The translations under genes and the position numbers were made by a program. This document shows positions 1 through 7,543 of a stretch of 64,000 nt of DNA, in pieces. The DNA lies in NCBI GenBank assembly GCA_035644935.1, contig DASQNO010000057.1:5772-69771 (forward strand), given 5' to 3'. The DNA is from CADCVW01 sp035644935 (GTDB lineage Bacteria; Pseudomonadota; Alphaproteobacteria; Sphingomonadales; Sphingomonadaceae). The notes beneath the pieces were generated by a model. It did no database searches, had not been told where the DNA came from, and saw only the letters and a list, made by a program, of their open reading frames with translations. Position 1 is the first letter of the stretch. Each line of letters starts with the position of its first letter.

Positions 1-1149
1 GGCTGCGTCGAGGTCCGGCAACTTGATGTGGTGCGCCCGCCCGTCGACACCCTCGACGACGGCGTAACTGGAGCCTTTGAGCTCGTCGTCGAGCCCGCGC
101 GCGGCGAGCCGGCCGAGCACCGGCCCGGCATTCTCGCCCTCCAGCACGAACGCTGACGGATCGACCTCGCGCCCGCCGCGGGTCATCGAGCGATGCAGGC
201 GCTTGATGATGTCGCCGCGCTCGCCGAGCGCTCGAAGCCGAGGCTCGGCGTCGGCGGCGAGCACGAAGCAACCTGTTCCCTTGCCCTCCGCTAGCCCCAG
301 CCGCTCCAGCTTGCGCAACCGCCCGAGCTTCTCCTCCCGGAGCGGGTCAGGCTCGAGGGAAACCGGCCTTCGCACATCCACCACCCCGCGCCGGGCGGCG
401 GCCTCGCGCGCGAGCGCCCGATCGAGCTTGGTCCAGCGCTCTGCTTGGACTTGGTTCTGCAGATCGCGTCGAACCTCTAGGTCGGTCCGCGGGCCGAGCT
501 CCTGTGTGACCAGCGCGCCGGCGCGGTCGCGCATGCCGTGGCTGATATAATCGCGGCTGATGACGAGGTCCTCGCCCGTGTCGGTCTTGCCGCGCACGAG
601 GACATGGATGTGCGGGTGCTCAGTGTTCCAGTGGTCGACCGCTACCCAATCGAGCTTGGTGCCGAGATCCCGGGCGGCCTGATCCATCAGGTCTCGCGTG
701 AACTGCCGCAGGTCGGCCAGCTCGCGCGCGTCGTCAGGGGAGACGATGAACCGGAAGTGGTGCCGGTCATCTTCGCAGCGCTCGGCGAAGCCGGCCCCGT
801 CCACCCCGTCGCGTTCGGCATCGAACAGCTGTCCACGCTCGCCGTCGCGGGTGACCCCGTCGCGCTGAAGGTAGGAAACGTGCGCCCGAAGCGCTCCTGG
901 CGTCCGAGCCCGGCGAACGACACGCGCCTTGATGACCGCACCACGCGACCGGCTGAGCAGCGCGCGCGAAGCGCCGACGCTGGCGGAGCGACCTCGGCCC
1001 CAAGTCGAGCGCCGACCGGATCCGACCGGACGGGGACCGCCGGCCTTCTGGGCTGCCCGAAGCGCCTGCTGCAGGAATGACTTGGCCTTGGGCTGCGGCG
1101 TCGAGCGGATGCGGCCCGGACGAATGCGGAAATCGTCCTCAGCGCTCAT
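1..1149 (-). CDS. Relaxase/mobilisation nuclease, DUF3363 type (partial, C-terminus off the left edge)
   Basis: The reading frame is open from an ATG at 1149 down to base 1, giving 383 codons with no stop, so the C-terminal part lies outside the window. The middle contains the histidine-rich motifs of MOBP/VirD2-like relaxases: HHFRFIVSP near residues 140-150, then WNTEHPHIHVLVRG near 180-195, the metal-binding triad that supports DNA nicking. The N-terminus is basic and fits the alphaproteobacterial ICE relaxases that carry a DUF3363 tail. It would nick oriT and pilot the strand into the recipient. An oriT-like region lies just upstream (1150-1390), then the lytic transglycosylase and TraF genes in the usual order. 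Plus-strand frames here are antisense shadows. Confidence 0.9.
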   Translation of the reverse strand, partial: MSAEDDFRIRPGRIRSTPQPKAKSFLQQALRAAQKAGGPRPVGSGRRSTWGRGRSASVGASRALLSRSRGAVIKARVVRRARTPGALRAHVSYLQRDGVTRDGERGQLFDAERDGVDGAGFAERCEDDRHHFRFIVSPDDARELADLRQFTRDLMDQAARDLGTKLDWVAVDHWNTEHPHIHVLVRGKTDTGEDLVISRDYISHGMRDRAGALVTQELGPRTDLEVRRDLQNQVQAERWTKLDRALAREAAARRGVVDVRRPVSLEPDPLREEKLGRLRKLERLGLAEGKGTGCFVLAADAEPRLRALGERGDIIKRLHRSMTRGGREVDPSAFVLEGENAGPVLGRLAARGLDDELKGSSYAVVEGVDGRAHHIKLPDLDAA

Positions 1150-1221
1150 GCCGGTCGCCGCAAGGTGTAAAAAGCGAAGCGTTTCCGCCAGTTTCCTGGA
1201 ACGGCCAACTTATGCCCGTGC

Positions 1222-1301
1222 GCCGCAAGGTGCGCGCGGTGCTTGGTTTTGTTGAACTTTCTGCCCCGACCGACCGGCCGCACCTTGCGGCTTGTATCCT
1301 G
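1222..1301. other. Candidate origin of transfer (oriT) with IncP-type nic site
   Basis: The non-coding gap between the relaxase start and the lytic transglycosylase end holds a perfect 13-base inverted repeat, gccgcaaggtgcg at 1222-1234 and its complement at 1279-1291. A further direct partial copy lies at 1156-1167. Four bases after the right arm is TATCCTG (1295-1301) followed by CCC, which matches the YATCCTG/Y nick consensus of RP4 and Ti-type MOBP systems. The predicted nick is between 1301 and 1302. A separate hairpin, gcccgat/atcgggc, lies at 1341-1360. Arms beside a nic motif, directly upstream of the relaxase gene, is the standard oriT arrangement. The nick itself is inferred. Confidence 0.65.
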
Positions 1302-1390
1302 CCCTCTCTGTTGTTTTCGATCCAAGCACCCCCACCACTTGCCCGATACTGCGATCGGGCACGCTGGGACGCGGCGGAACTGCGGAACCG

Positions 1391-2215
1391 TCATTCCGGC
1401 CTCCGAACGGCGAAGAGGGCGTGAGGAGCGTCGGCGGGGGCGGCGGTTGAAGTTGTCGCGGACGAAGAGTTAGCGAGCTGATCGGGCGCATTCTCGTGAC
1501 CGCGGACGGGCAGCTCCGGTGCGGTCGGCCCGTCAGCGATGCCGCTCGACGATGGGCGCCCCCCGACCTGCACGAACAGCGAAGCTCGGGTCCACGCGAG
1601 ACGGTCGATCCGCGCCATGACCGTCGGCGCGGACGCAGCCGAACTGCCGACCATGGGCCCAAGGCGCGCCATGTAGGCGACCGTCTCGGCTGGCAATGCG
1701 CGGCCGCGGGAGACGTAGTCCTCCCACCGGCCCGGCCCCGCATTGTATGCCGCCAGGAACCCTGCCGATCCGTAGCGGTCGTACATCTCGCGCAGGTAAG
1801 CCGCGCCTGCCAGGATGCTGTCGCGCGGATCGTAAGGGTTGGCCCCGAGCCCGTAGCGCGAGCGCAGCTCCGCATAGGTGCCGGGCATCACCTGCATCAA
1901 GCCCATGGCACCGGCGTGGGAAGTGGCGGCAGGATTGCCGGCGCTCTCGACGCGCATCACCGACCAGATCCACGCTTCCGGTATGCCGAACCGCTGCGAT
2001 GCCTCGGCGACGTGACCGGCGTAGGGATGGGCGCCGGGAGAAGCAGCCACCGGAGCCGCGGATGTCGCGGTTGGCGACCGCGCAGACGCGAGCGGCGCGA
2101 CGCCAAGCAGCAGCGCGGTGGCGACAACGGCCTGGATGGAGAGGAGGTTCGCGTGGCGGGCGCGGTGTGGCGCGAACGCGCCGGCGCGGACGAAGCGAGA
2201 GCTGGCTGAGACCAT
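1391..2215 (-). CDS. Lytic transglycosylase (conjugation-associated, SLT domain)
   Basis: A 274-residue protein with a hydrophobic N-terminal export segment (about residues 24-46, ending in ASA) and a soluble lytic transglycosylase domain at about 65-190. The SLT motifs are visible: the catalytic Glu in RVESAGNP, then GAMGLMQVMP, the DPRDSILAGAAYL segment and AAYNAGPGRWEDY. It should cleave peptidoglycan in the periplasm to let the transfer apparatus through. The C-terminal ~80 residues are low-complexity Ser/Ala/Pro. It starts 2 bases after the stop of the TraF-like peptidase gene, so the two are one transcription unit. The TraF - transglycosylase - relaxase order is typical of this ICE class. 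Confidence 0.88.
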   Translation of the reverse strand: MVSASSRFVRAGAFAPHRARHANLLSIQAVVATALLLGVAPLASARSPTATSAAPVAASPGAHPYAGHVAEASQRFGIPEAWIWSVMRVESAGNPAATSHAGAMGLMQVMPGTYAELRSRYGLGANPYDPRDSILAGAAYLREMYDRYGSAGFLAAYNAGPGRWEDYVSRGRALPAETVAYMARLGPMVGSSAASAPTVMARIDRLAWTRASLFVQVGGRPSSSGIADGPTAPELPVRGHENAPDQLANSSSATTSTAAPADAPHALFAVRRPE

Positions 2216-2217
2216 GA

Positions 2218-2757
2218 TCAGCGCGCCTCATCGACCAGCAGCGGGACCGCGCGACCGAGCACCGAAGTGCGAGGCAGCGGCCCGAAGTAGCGCCCGTCGA
2301 GCGAGCCCGGATGGTCGGCGTTGAGCAGGAAAAGCTGCCCGTCAGCAATCACGCTGCAACCGCTCCAGTAAGGCAGCGGACGCCCGAACCGGTCGGCCTC
2401 ACGGGCGAGCGCCCGCAGCTCGCCGTCGACGGTGACGCGAGCACCCATTCGGCAGACGCGCTGGCCGGGCAGCGCCTCAACGCGCTTCAGGAGCGGGGCG
2501 CCGCGGCCGAGATAGCCGCCGTCTACAAGCCAACTCGCGAGCGGCTCGGGAGGCATTACGGCCGCCAGGGCGCCGGGCCGGAGACGGTCGTCGTCGCGCA
2601 CCGCGTAGAGACCCGTCGGCACGCTTTCGGACACGTTCCAGACAAGACGGGTCGGCATCTCAGCAACGGCCGTGACGGCGATAATGGAGATCGCCGCTTG
2701 TGCCGCGATCAACACGCCCCAGGCGAACGGGCGTGCAGGTTTGGCGTTGGTGGTCAT
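2218..2757 (-). CDS. traF: S26 family signal peptidase, TraF-like
   Basis: A 179-residue protein with one N-terminal membrane segment (about residues 12-34) and the S26 fold. WNVSESVPTGLY carries the catalytic serine, LLKRVEALPG the general-base lysine, and the C-terminal LNADHPGSLDGRYFGP is the conserved box. In IncP-like systems TraF processes and cyclises pilin (TrbC). The ATG overlaps the end of the DUF2840 gene by 4 bases, so translation is probably coupled. The trb pilus genes themselves are not in this window. Confidence 0.88.
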   Translation of the reverse strand: MTTNAKPARPFAWGVLIAAQAAISIIAVTAVAEMPTRLVWNVSESVPTGLYAVRDDDRLRPGALAAVMPPEPLASWLVDGGYLGRGAPLLKRVEALPGQRVCRMGARVTVDGELRALAREADRFGRPLPYWSGCSVIADGQLFLLNADHPGSLDGRYFGPLPRTSVLGRAVPLLVDEAR

Positions 2758-3218
2758 GCTTCGATCCTTCGACGGAGCAGCCAGGCGCGATGGCGCGGAG
2801 CTGCGTAAGGGCGTGGAGTGAGGCTGGCCGCGAGACAGCTGTGGACGTGCCGCCAGTGCTCTGGCGCGGCGTCGGCCGGGTCGATCCCGAGCGCTTCCAC
2901 CGCGTCGATCGCTTCAAGCGCCCGGGCGACTTTCGGCCAGCCCGAGATGCGGAGCAGGCTCTCAGCCCCAGGCGTGACGAAAGGCACGGTCGAGAAGGCC
3001 TCGCCGGTGCGGACGGCGCGCAGCACGTCGAGCCGGGACTCGACCGTGCCGTGGTCGCCGGCGCGCCAGCGTGCGAACGCGAACACGGTGCCCGGAGCGT
3101 AGGACAGCACGCGCGAGCGGCGGTCCACGATCCGCTCGGCGGCGTGCCGGCCGAAGCGGATCCATCGCTGGATCTCGCCCTCGACATGCACGAGCTCGAC
3201 GTGTGTGAGGCCGGTCAC
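2754..3218 (-). CDS. DUF2840 domain protein
   Basis: A 154-residue protein recognised as DUF2840, found almost only in alphaproteobacterial ICE and plasmid transfer regions directly upstream of traF. Visible landmarks are HVEGEIQRWIRFGRHAAERIVDRR near the N-terminus, the FAFARWRAG segment and the PGAESLLRISGWPKVARAL segment. No catalytic motif is evident and the function is unknown. The GTG at 3218 is chosen because it starts directly at the conserved region and leaves 14 bases after the AlpA-type gene; the frame extends further upstream but would overlap that gene. It ends with a 4-base overlap onto traF. RepA and ParA genes normally precede this gene in related elements and are absent here. 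Confidence 0.8.
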   Translation of the reverse strand: MTGLTHVELVHVEGEIQRWIRFGRHAAERIVDRRSRVLSYAPGTVFAFARWRAGDHGTVESRLDVLRAVRTGEAFSTVPFVTPGAESLLRISGWPKVARALEAIDAVEALGIDPADAAPEHWRHVHSCLAASLTPRPYAAPRHRAWLLRRRIEA

Positions 3219-3232
3219 GGCGTGTCTCAGCG

Positions 3233-3514
3233 TCAGCGCGGCCGCGAGCCGGCATAGGCCGGCGACACCGCCGAGTGGCGCTTTGCGGGCAGCACGGTGT
3301 CGCCCGTATCGTCGCTGGTCGACGCCTTCTCGCCGCGGCTGACCCACGCTTGGAGGTCTTCGAGGCGGTAGACGACGCGGCCGCCGATCTTCGAGTAGCG
3401 AGGGCCGGTGCCGTAAGTCCGGTGCTTTTCCAGCGTTCGGCCGGACAGGCCCAGAAAGCGCGCGGCTTCGGGCGTACGAAGGTAGCGCGGTGGTAGGTTG
3501 GGTTGAGCGGACAT
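3233..3514 (-). CDS. AlpA-type helix-turn-helix DNA-binding protein
   Basis: A 93-residue protein with an excisionase/MerR-like winged HTH: YLRTPEAARFLGLSGRTLEKHR, then GPRYSKIGGRVVYRLEDLQAWV (residues ~10-62), followed by a short disordered tail. GGAGG lies about 10 bases before the ATG at 3514. In related elements this protein sits at the head of the repA-parA-DUF2840-traF operon and is thought to control it. Here the next gene is DUF2840. The 186-base gap on its upstream side (3515-3700) shows no gene. Confidence 0.85.
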   Translation of the reverse strand: MSAQPNLPPRYLRTPEAARFLGLSGRTLEKHRTYGTGPRYSKIGGRVVYRLEDLQAWVSRGEKASTSDDTGDTVLPAKRHSAVSPAYAGSRPR

Positions 3515-3700
3515 CGGTGTAGTGCCTCCGGGCCGTTTGAGGCGCCCGCGGAATGCGGACGTCGTCGGCGGGGCACTTGTGGCGAAGCGGTCGCGGCCGG
3601 ACCTATGGTGATGTCGAGCCCCCTCGAGATCGCCACGGCAGCAGTCAGCCGGCCCGGCTGGCCCGCCGCTTGCGGGGGAGACCCGATGAGGCGCCGTGCT

Positions 3701-4415
3701 TCAGCGCAGGCGGCGGTAAGGGTAGAGCAGCAGTCGGCGGTAGCCGCCGCGCATTAGCTTGCGGCCGAGTCGCGCCAGCCTAATGGTGCGATCACGCTCC
3801 GGGTGCGTGTTCCAGTCCGCGTCACCATCCAGCGCCAGCGGACCGAACAGTTGTTCCGCGATTTCGCGGTAGCTCGCGTGATCCAGACGGCCGTCGAGAG
3901 CGCGCAAAGCGAGCACGAGCCGCGTCCGACGTTGCGCCGAAAGCGCCTGCGGATCGACACTCGGACCGCCGCCCGCGAGCGCTCGCCAGACGCGCATCGC
4001 GGCAGCGACACGGATCGGGAAGAGCGGGTCGAACGGCAGTACGGCTGCGTCGGCGATGTCTGCGGACAGAAGTTCGACACGCAGCCCCGGTGGGGCGGAG
4101 AGCGCTCGCGCATCAGAGCGGCGGTGTGGTCCGGCCAACGCTGGAGGCGTGGGGACGACGCCGACAACGGTGGGGAGCACCTGCGCCGTCCAGATCAGAG
4201 GATCGCCGTGGGCAGCGAAATCGTGCCCCCCAAGCTGCCGCGAACGCGTCGCGGGCAGCTGCGTCGAGCCGCCCCTCGGAGGCGAGCCGGGCGAGGCGTT
4301 CGTTGTCAGCGATATAGTCAGGGTTGCGCTTCAGGAACTCGCCCGCGAGCGTTGGCGTGTCTACGCTGCGGAGCGACTCGTACTCGGTAGGATCACGCCA
4401 GTTCGGACGCGACAT
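3701..4415 (-). pseudogene. DUF6499/DUF2285 transcriptional regulator, single-base frameshift
   Basis: Two halves of one regulator lie in different frames. The N-terminal half starts at ATG 4415 and reads as the short 'transcriptional regulator' domain DUF6499 (RPNWRDPTEYESL, EFLKRNPDYIADNERL). The C-terminal half reads to 3701 as DUF2285/RovC-like DNA-binding domain (RLVLALRALDGRLDHASYREIAEQLFG, then RKLMRGGYRRLLL). The break is in a run of six C at 4226-4231. With five, the frame joins smoothly as AAAWG-HDFAAHGDPLIWTAQVLPTVV. It may be a real inactivating insertion, programmed slippage or an assembly error. In intact elements this protein regulates transfer genes. Confidence 0.75.
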
Positions 4416-4542
4416 TGCGGTTACTCGGCCACCGCCCGGGCGGGACGCCGAGGCGCTGTCGCGATAGTTGCCGAACGTCCATCTCCTTGAGGAGAGGGCA
4501 TTTTCGCAACGACCTTTGCTGCGAGCGCAAACCCGCCCACGG

Positions 4543-4812
4543 CTAGTGTGGGGCGCCGCCGCGAAGCAGATGTCGGTAGCCGTTCGTCGTCATCCAGCGC
4601 GCGCGAGCCAGATGGGAATCGTACGTTCGCCTCGCGCATTCCGGATCAGCGTCGGGGTCGCAGCCGAGTACCAATCGCGAGACCTCCCGCCAATCGGCGC
4701 CGTCACTCTCGGCGTCTAGCAGGCGGAGATAGGTGACCGCGTGCGCTTGATCGTAGCCGGTGAGCGTCGCGTCCCTCGGCGCTTCGACGGCGATCGCGAT
4801 GGCCTGCGTCAT
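4543..4812 (-). CDS. DUF2285/RovC-like small DNA-binding protein
   Basis: An 89-residue protein resembling the second small DUF2285-like gene of these elements: YDQAHAVTYLRLLDAESDGADWREVSRLVLG, then HLARARWMTTNGYRHLL, a predicted DNA-binding helical domain. ATG 4812 is preceded by GAAGG 8 bases upstream, and homologous sequence starts around it; the frame is open further upstream without family resemblance. It is divergent from the XRE gene at 5030 and shares the ~217-base region that contains the palindromic operator at 4978-5010. It is probably part of the ICE switch with the frameshifted regulator downstream. Confidence 0.75.
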   Translation of the reverse strand: MTQAIAIAVEAPRDATLTGYDQAHAVTYLRLLDAESDGADWREVSRLVLGCDPDADPECARRTYDSHLARARWMTTNGYRHLLRGGAPH

Positions 4813-4977
4813 GCGGGCGACCTTCGATTGTTGTTCAGCGGAGAAGCGATGCGCTGGACTGACGCAAGCGGAGCCGTCACGCAACCTGGGCCATCGGTTC
4901 GGTGCGGCATTGTGCACGAAAAATGAGCCTCGCTGTGGACGGCGGGCACAAGGAACGGGCGATCGATCGGTCGCATC

Positions 4978-5010
4978 TGTCGAGAATACTCCGTGGTGAA
5001 ATACTCGACA
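4978..5010. promoter_or_regulatory. Palindromic operator upstream of the XRE gene
   Basis: TGTCGAG (4978-4984) and CTCGACA (5004-5010) form a perfect 7-base inverted repeat separated by 19 bases. An AATACTC element occurs in direct repeat inside it (near 4985 and 5000). It lies 20 bases before the XRE start codon and upstream of the divergent DUF2285-like gene, the expected place for an autoregulated repressor site. Binding is inferred. Confidence 0.5.
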
Positions 5011-5029
5011 AGTCGGCCCTCTCCTGCCG

Positions 5030-5296
5030 ATGCAGATACGAGAGGTGCTGGCGCACAACCTTCGGCGCTACAGGGCTTTGCGCGGCTTGAGCCAGGAGGA
5101 GCTGGCGCACCGAGCCGACATCGATCGCACTTACATCAGCTCGCTCGAGCGATCGCAGTACGCGGCCGGGATCGACGTGCTGGAGAGGCTGGCATTGGCC
5201 CTCGGAATCGCCCCGTACGAGCTGCTCCGGCCAGCGGAGGAGGTAGGCGATGGTGAGGGACGATATGTCGGTGACCTCAGCGGCACGCCGGATTAG
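5030..5296 (+). CDS. XRE-family transcriptional regulator
   Basis: An 88-residue repressor with a Cro/C1-type HTH over residues ~6-62: LAHNLRRYRALRGLSQEELAHRADIDRTYISSLERSQ. The start at ATG 5030 matches the family length. It is divergent from the DUF2285-like gene and convergent with the HEPN gene, whose stop codon it overlaps by 4 bases. XRE proteins at this position in alphaproteobacterial ICEs act as maintenance or transfer repressors. The inverted repeat at 4978-5010 is a likely binding site. Confidence 0.88.
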   Translation: MQIREVLAHNLRRYRALRGLSQEELAHRADIDRTYISSLERSQYAAGIDVLERLALALGIAPYELLRPAEEVGDGEGRYVGDLSGTPD

Positions 5297-5865
5297 GTGA
5301 TCAGGTTGGGGCCGCCTGCTTCCTCCAGGGTGAAGCCAAGCTCAAAGAAGAGGTGCTTGGTGGACTCGTGCATCAGACCGAAGATGTCGCCGTATCCCAG
5401 CCCGCGAGCGGCGTTCGCGCTTGAGGCGAAGTGATCGGTGAAGTCCACGTGGGCGGCTTCGAGCGCCGCAACGTACGCGTGGACCTCCTCGTAGCTGAGC
5501 GGTGTCTTGTACTCGTGGGCAATTCGGTTCCGCAGGTCGTTGAGACACCTCAGCGCGTTCGCCAGCTGAGGCGAGATGATGGGCTGCCAGTCCGCCCCGA
5601 TCTGAATGGTGCGGGCTTCGCAGGCCCCGATCTTGCGATGGAACTTCAGGTCGGCGAACTCCGCTCGCCAATCCTCCCCTCGTTGCTCGCCAGCGCGGGC
5701 AAGCAGTTCCTCGAGGGCGTGCTCGATCATCAAGTGGCAGAAGAGTAGGATCCCGAAGTCGCGCGTCAGACGCTCGAGGTCCGGTTCCAGAAGGTCGAAA
5801 ACGGAGACCGATGCTTTGGGCGTAGGCAGGACGTGTCTCGTTTCGAGTTGGCTGAAGGCGGTCAC
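5293..5865 (-). CDS. HEPN-like protein of unknown function
   Basis: A 190-residue, largely helical protein. The segment LNDLRNRIAHEY (about residues 109-120) contains RNRIAH, the R-x4-H signature of HEPN domains, many of which are RNases in toxin-antitoxin or abortive-infection systems. The N-terminal half has FCHLMIEHALEELLARAG, a typical first HEPN helix. The start is GTG 5865 with weak ribosome-binding sequence. It is tail-to-tail with the XRE gene (4-base overlap). It is not a usual backbone gene here, so it is probably cargo or an element-stabilising toxin. RNase activity is not shown. Confidence 0.6.
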   Translation of the reverse strand: MTAFSQLETRHVLPTPKASVSVFDLLEPDLERLTRDFGILLFCHLMIEHALEELLARAGEQRGEDWRAEFADLKFHRKIGACEARTIQIGADWQPIISPQLANALRCLNDLRNRIAHEYKTPLSYEEVHAYVAALEAAHVDFTDHFASSANAARGLGYGDIFGLMHESTKHLFFELGFTLEEAGGPNLIT

Positions 5866-5895
5866 CTTGTCGCCGCTGGGTCCGGAAAGGAAGAA

Positions 5896-5919
5896 CCCCG
5901 CCCGGTATCCCGGGCGGGG
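5896..5919 (-). terminator. Rho-independent terminator after DUF736
   Basis: A perfect 10-bp stem, ccccgcccgg and its complement, with a 4-base loop lies 12 bases after the DUF736 stop. On the minus strand it is followed by TTCTTCCTTT. It separates DUF736 from the HEPN gene. Confidence 0.75.
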
Positions 5920-5931
5920 CGTTTGGCCGGC

Positions 5932-6255
5932 TCAGTCGCTGCGGCGGCCGTTGGGGCGCGACCAGATGAGGCTGAAGGTGTCCGCGCCCTCGTCGTCGAA
6001 CAGGTTGGCGTAGATGGGAGCGGTGAAGCTGGGGTCGTCGAGCTTAAGGGCCAGGTAGTCGCGACCCTCGTTCGAGCGCTTGGTCCAAGCGGCGCCGATT
6101 TCCGCCTTGCCGACGAACACCCGGTGGGAGGGGGCGTTGTCGTTGCCGTTCTTGTCCTGGGCCGTGATGCGGACGCCCTTGGCCTGAACCGAGAGGGTGA
6201 CGATGTCGCCAGTGTAGTCGTTGCCGGACTTCTTGAAGGTGCCGATGGTCGCCAT
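5932..6255 (-). CDS. DUF736 domain protein
   Basis: A 107-residue protein clearly of the DUF736 family: ATIGTFKKSGNDYTGDIVTLSVQAKGVRI at the N-terminus, a HRVFVGKAEIGAAW segment and the DYLALKLDDPSFTAPIYANLF motif. DUF736 proteins are abundant in alphaproteobacterial plasmids and ICEs; the function is unknown, with single-strand DNA binding or an antirestriction-like role often suggested. AGGAG lies before ATG 6255. It is preceded by a ~500-base leader (6256-6772) with no gene but with a structured repeat also found upstream of DUF2493 (see 6381). A strong terminator follows. Confidence 0.9.
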   Translation of the reverse strand: MATIGTFKKSGNDYTGDIVTLSVQAKGVRITAQDKNGNDNAPSHRVFVGKAEIGAAWTKRSNEGRDYLALKLDDPSFTAPIYANLFDDEGADTFSLIWSRPNGRRSD

Positions 6256-6380
6256 TGTAAGTCTCCTTTGGTGCTCGAGCCCGCGCCCATCGCGGCCTCG
6301 ATGGCGATCGCGAGGCCGGGGACGACCGACGCCGCACCTGCCTGCAGGCCGAAGCGCCAGCGAAGGACGGAGACCGGCGG

Positions 6381-6425
6381 CTTTCTTGCCTCGCGAGGAA
6401 TGCGCTTCAGCGCAGGGGAAGAAAG
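6381..6425 (-). ncRNA. Structured leader element, copy 1 (upstream of DUF736)
   Basis: A 45-base element about 125 bases upstream of the DUF736 start. CTTTCTT (6381-6387) pairs with AAGAAAG (6419-6425). Inside are the palindrome CTCGCGAG and a small hairpin TGCGC-TTCA-GCGCA (6401-6414). The second copy at 12480-12524, upstream of DUF2493, has the same length and outer arms, but its inner hairpin has a different sequence that still pairs. Compensatory change suggests a conserved RNA structure. Flanking leader sequence of the two copies is also similar. The rest of 6256-6772 shows no gene. Confidence 0.55.
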
Positions 6426-6772
6426 TTGACGGGCTCCGTTGCGGCCAGGCGGTCGAGGCGAAGCCGGCCCCGGCCAGATCAAGCCAACGAGAGGCCGTGC
6501 CGGACGCGGGGTGACTGCACCTCTGGGAAGACGTGGCGACCGCCGATCAGCGCCGGCAAGAGACCAGGCTTACCCGTCGAACAGAGACAGGCCTCGTCGC
6601 GCGGACAGGGGGGAACCCTTTGGCCGTGACGCTGGAGACAACCCCCTCTTCCCGGTCGACGTCGCTGCGGAGCACACCGCCCGTGGTCAGCTCTCGTGGC
6701 GAGTCGGAGTACCAGCATGCAGTCCCGACCCAGCGCGTTTAAGCCGCCAGCCCTCGGTAGAGCGCGTGATGG

Positions 6773-7240
6773 TCAGCTGCGTCGGTGGGCTTGAGCGGCT
6801 GACATGTGACCGCGTTCTTGCGATGCTCCGTTTGGGCCGACCTCGGCCAGCGCACTCATCCGGCTCCAGGCCACAACGCCGATGACGCTCGCACCAGCGA
6901 CGGACAGCAGCTCGTGCGAACCCGTTGACGGCGAGCCGATCGCCGCCAGCCCGTGCGCGGCGTGGTAGCCCGCCAAGGCGGCGGGAGCGGCATAGGCCAC
7001 GGCGATGGTGGCCCGTAGCGCAGGTGAGCGCGTAGCCGCGAACAGCACCTGGCCGAGCACCAACGCGACCATGCCTGTGACAAGTGCAACTACGGCGGCT
7101 CCGGGCGATCCCGAGCCGGTCTGGTAGGCGAGCATTCCCGCTGAGACCGCGGCGAAGAAGGGCAGCGCGTAGACAGCAAGCGTGAACAAGATCCAGCACA
7201 TGAAGAGCAGTGCTGCGAGTGCGGCGGCAATGGCGATCAT
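6773..7240 (-). CDS. Conserved membrane protein of the element
   Basis: A 155-residue protein with about four hydrophobic segments (residues ~2-27, ~32-56, ~60-85 and ~92-112), so probably an inner-membrane protein; no enzymatic motif is visible. ATG 7240 is chosen because GGAGG stands 5 bases upstream; an upstream GTG overlaps that site. Similar membrane proteins are common next to DUF736 in sphingomonad elements as I remember them, but I cannot name a family. The last ~35 residues look less conserved and could reflect a changed C-terminus. Confidence 0.6.
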   Translation of the reverse strand: MIAIAAALAALLFMCWILFTLAVYALPFFAAVSAGMLAYQTGSGSPGAAVVALVTGMVALVLGQVLFAATRSPALRATIAVAYAAPAALAGYHAAHGLAAIGSPSTGSHELLSVAGASVIGVVAWSRMSALAEVGPNGASQERGHMSAAQAHRRS

Positions 7241-7378
7241 AGCGTCCTCCACGACAAGGTTGTCGTCGGACGCGCTTCCACCACCTCCACAGCGCTTCCT
7301 GTCCGACGATTATAGCAGATGAGATGCGACGCCGGAATCCCGTTCGGGACGCCGGCACCGCACAAGGGCAAAAGCCGT

Positions 7379-7543
7379 TCAGGGTGCGAACGGATCATAT
7401 TCATGCACCACCGAGGCGGGGTCGCCGTCGAAGTCGGTCGTGGGCATGACCGTGTAGCCGTTCGGCGTGGCGATCAGGACGACGCTGACCATCAGCGTCG
7501 TGGCGAGGCTCCAGCCGTTTGCTTGAGCGAGGGTGAGAGGCAT
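7379..7543 (-). CDS. Small conserved hypothetical protein (54 aa)
   Basis: ATG 7543 with GGAG about 8 bases upstream opens a 54-residue frame. It has a hydrophobic N-terminal half (LATTLMVSVVLIATPNGYTV) and an acidic C-terminal tail, TDFDGDPASVVHEYDPFAP. It resembles a short exported or membrane-anchored protein. No function is known to me. It lies upstream of the membrane protein gene in the same direction, 138 bases away. Confidence 0.55.
   Translation of the reverse strand: MPLTLAQANGWSLATTLMVSVVLIATPNGYTVMPTTDFDGDPASVVHEYDPFAP

Noticed and set aside
77..1080. Two plus-strand open frames of 157 and 180 residues
   Set aside because: They are antisense to the relaxase, whose minus-strand frame is longer, open to the edge and has recognisable motifs.
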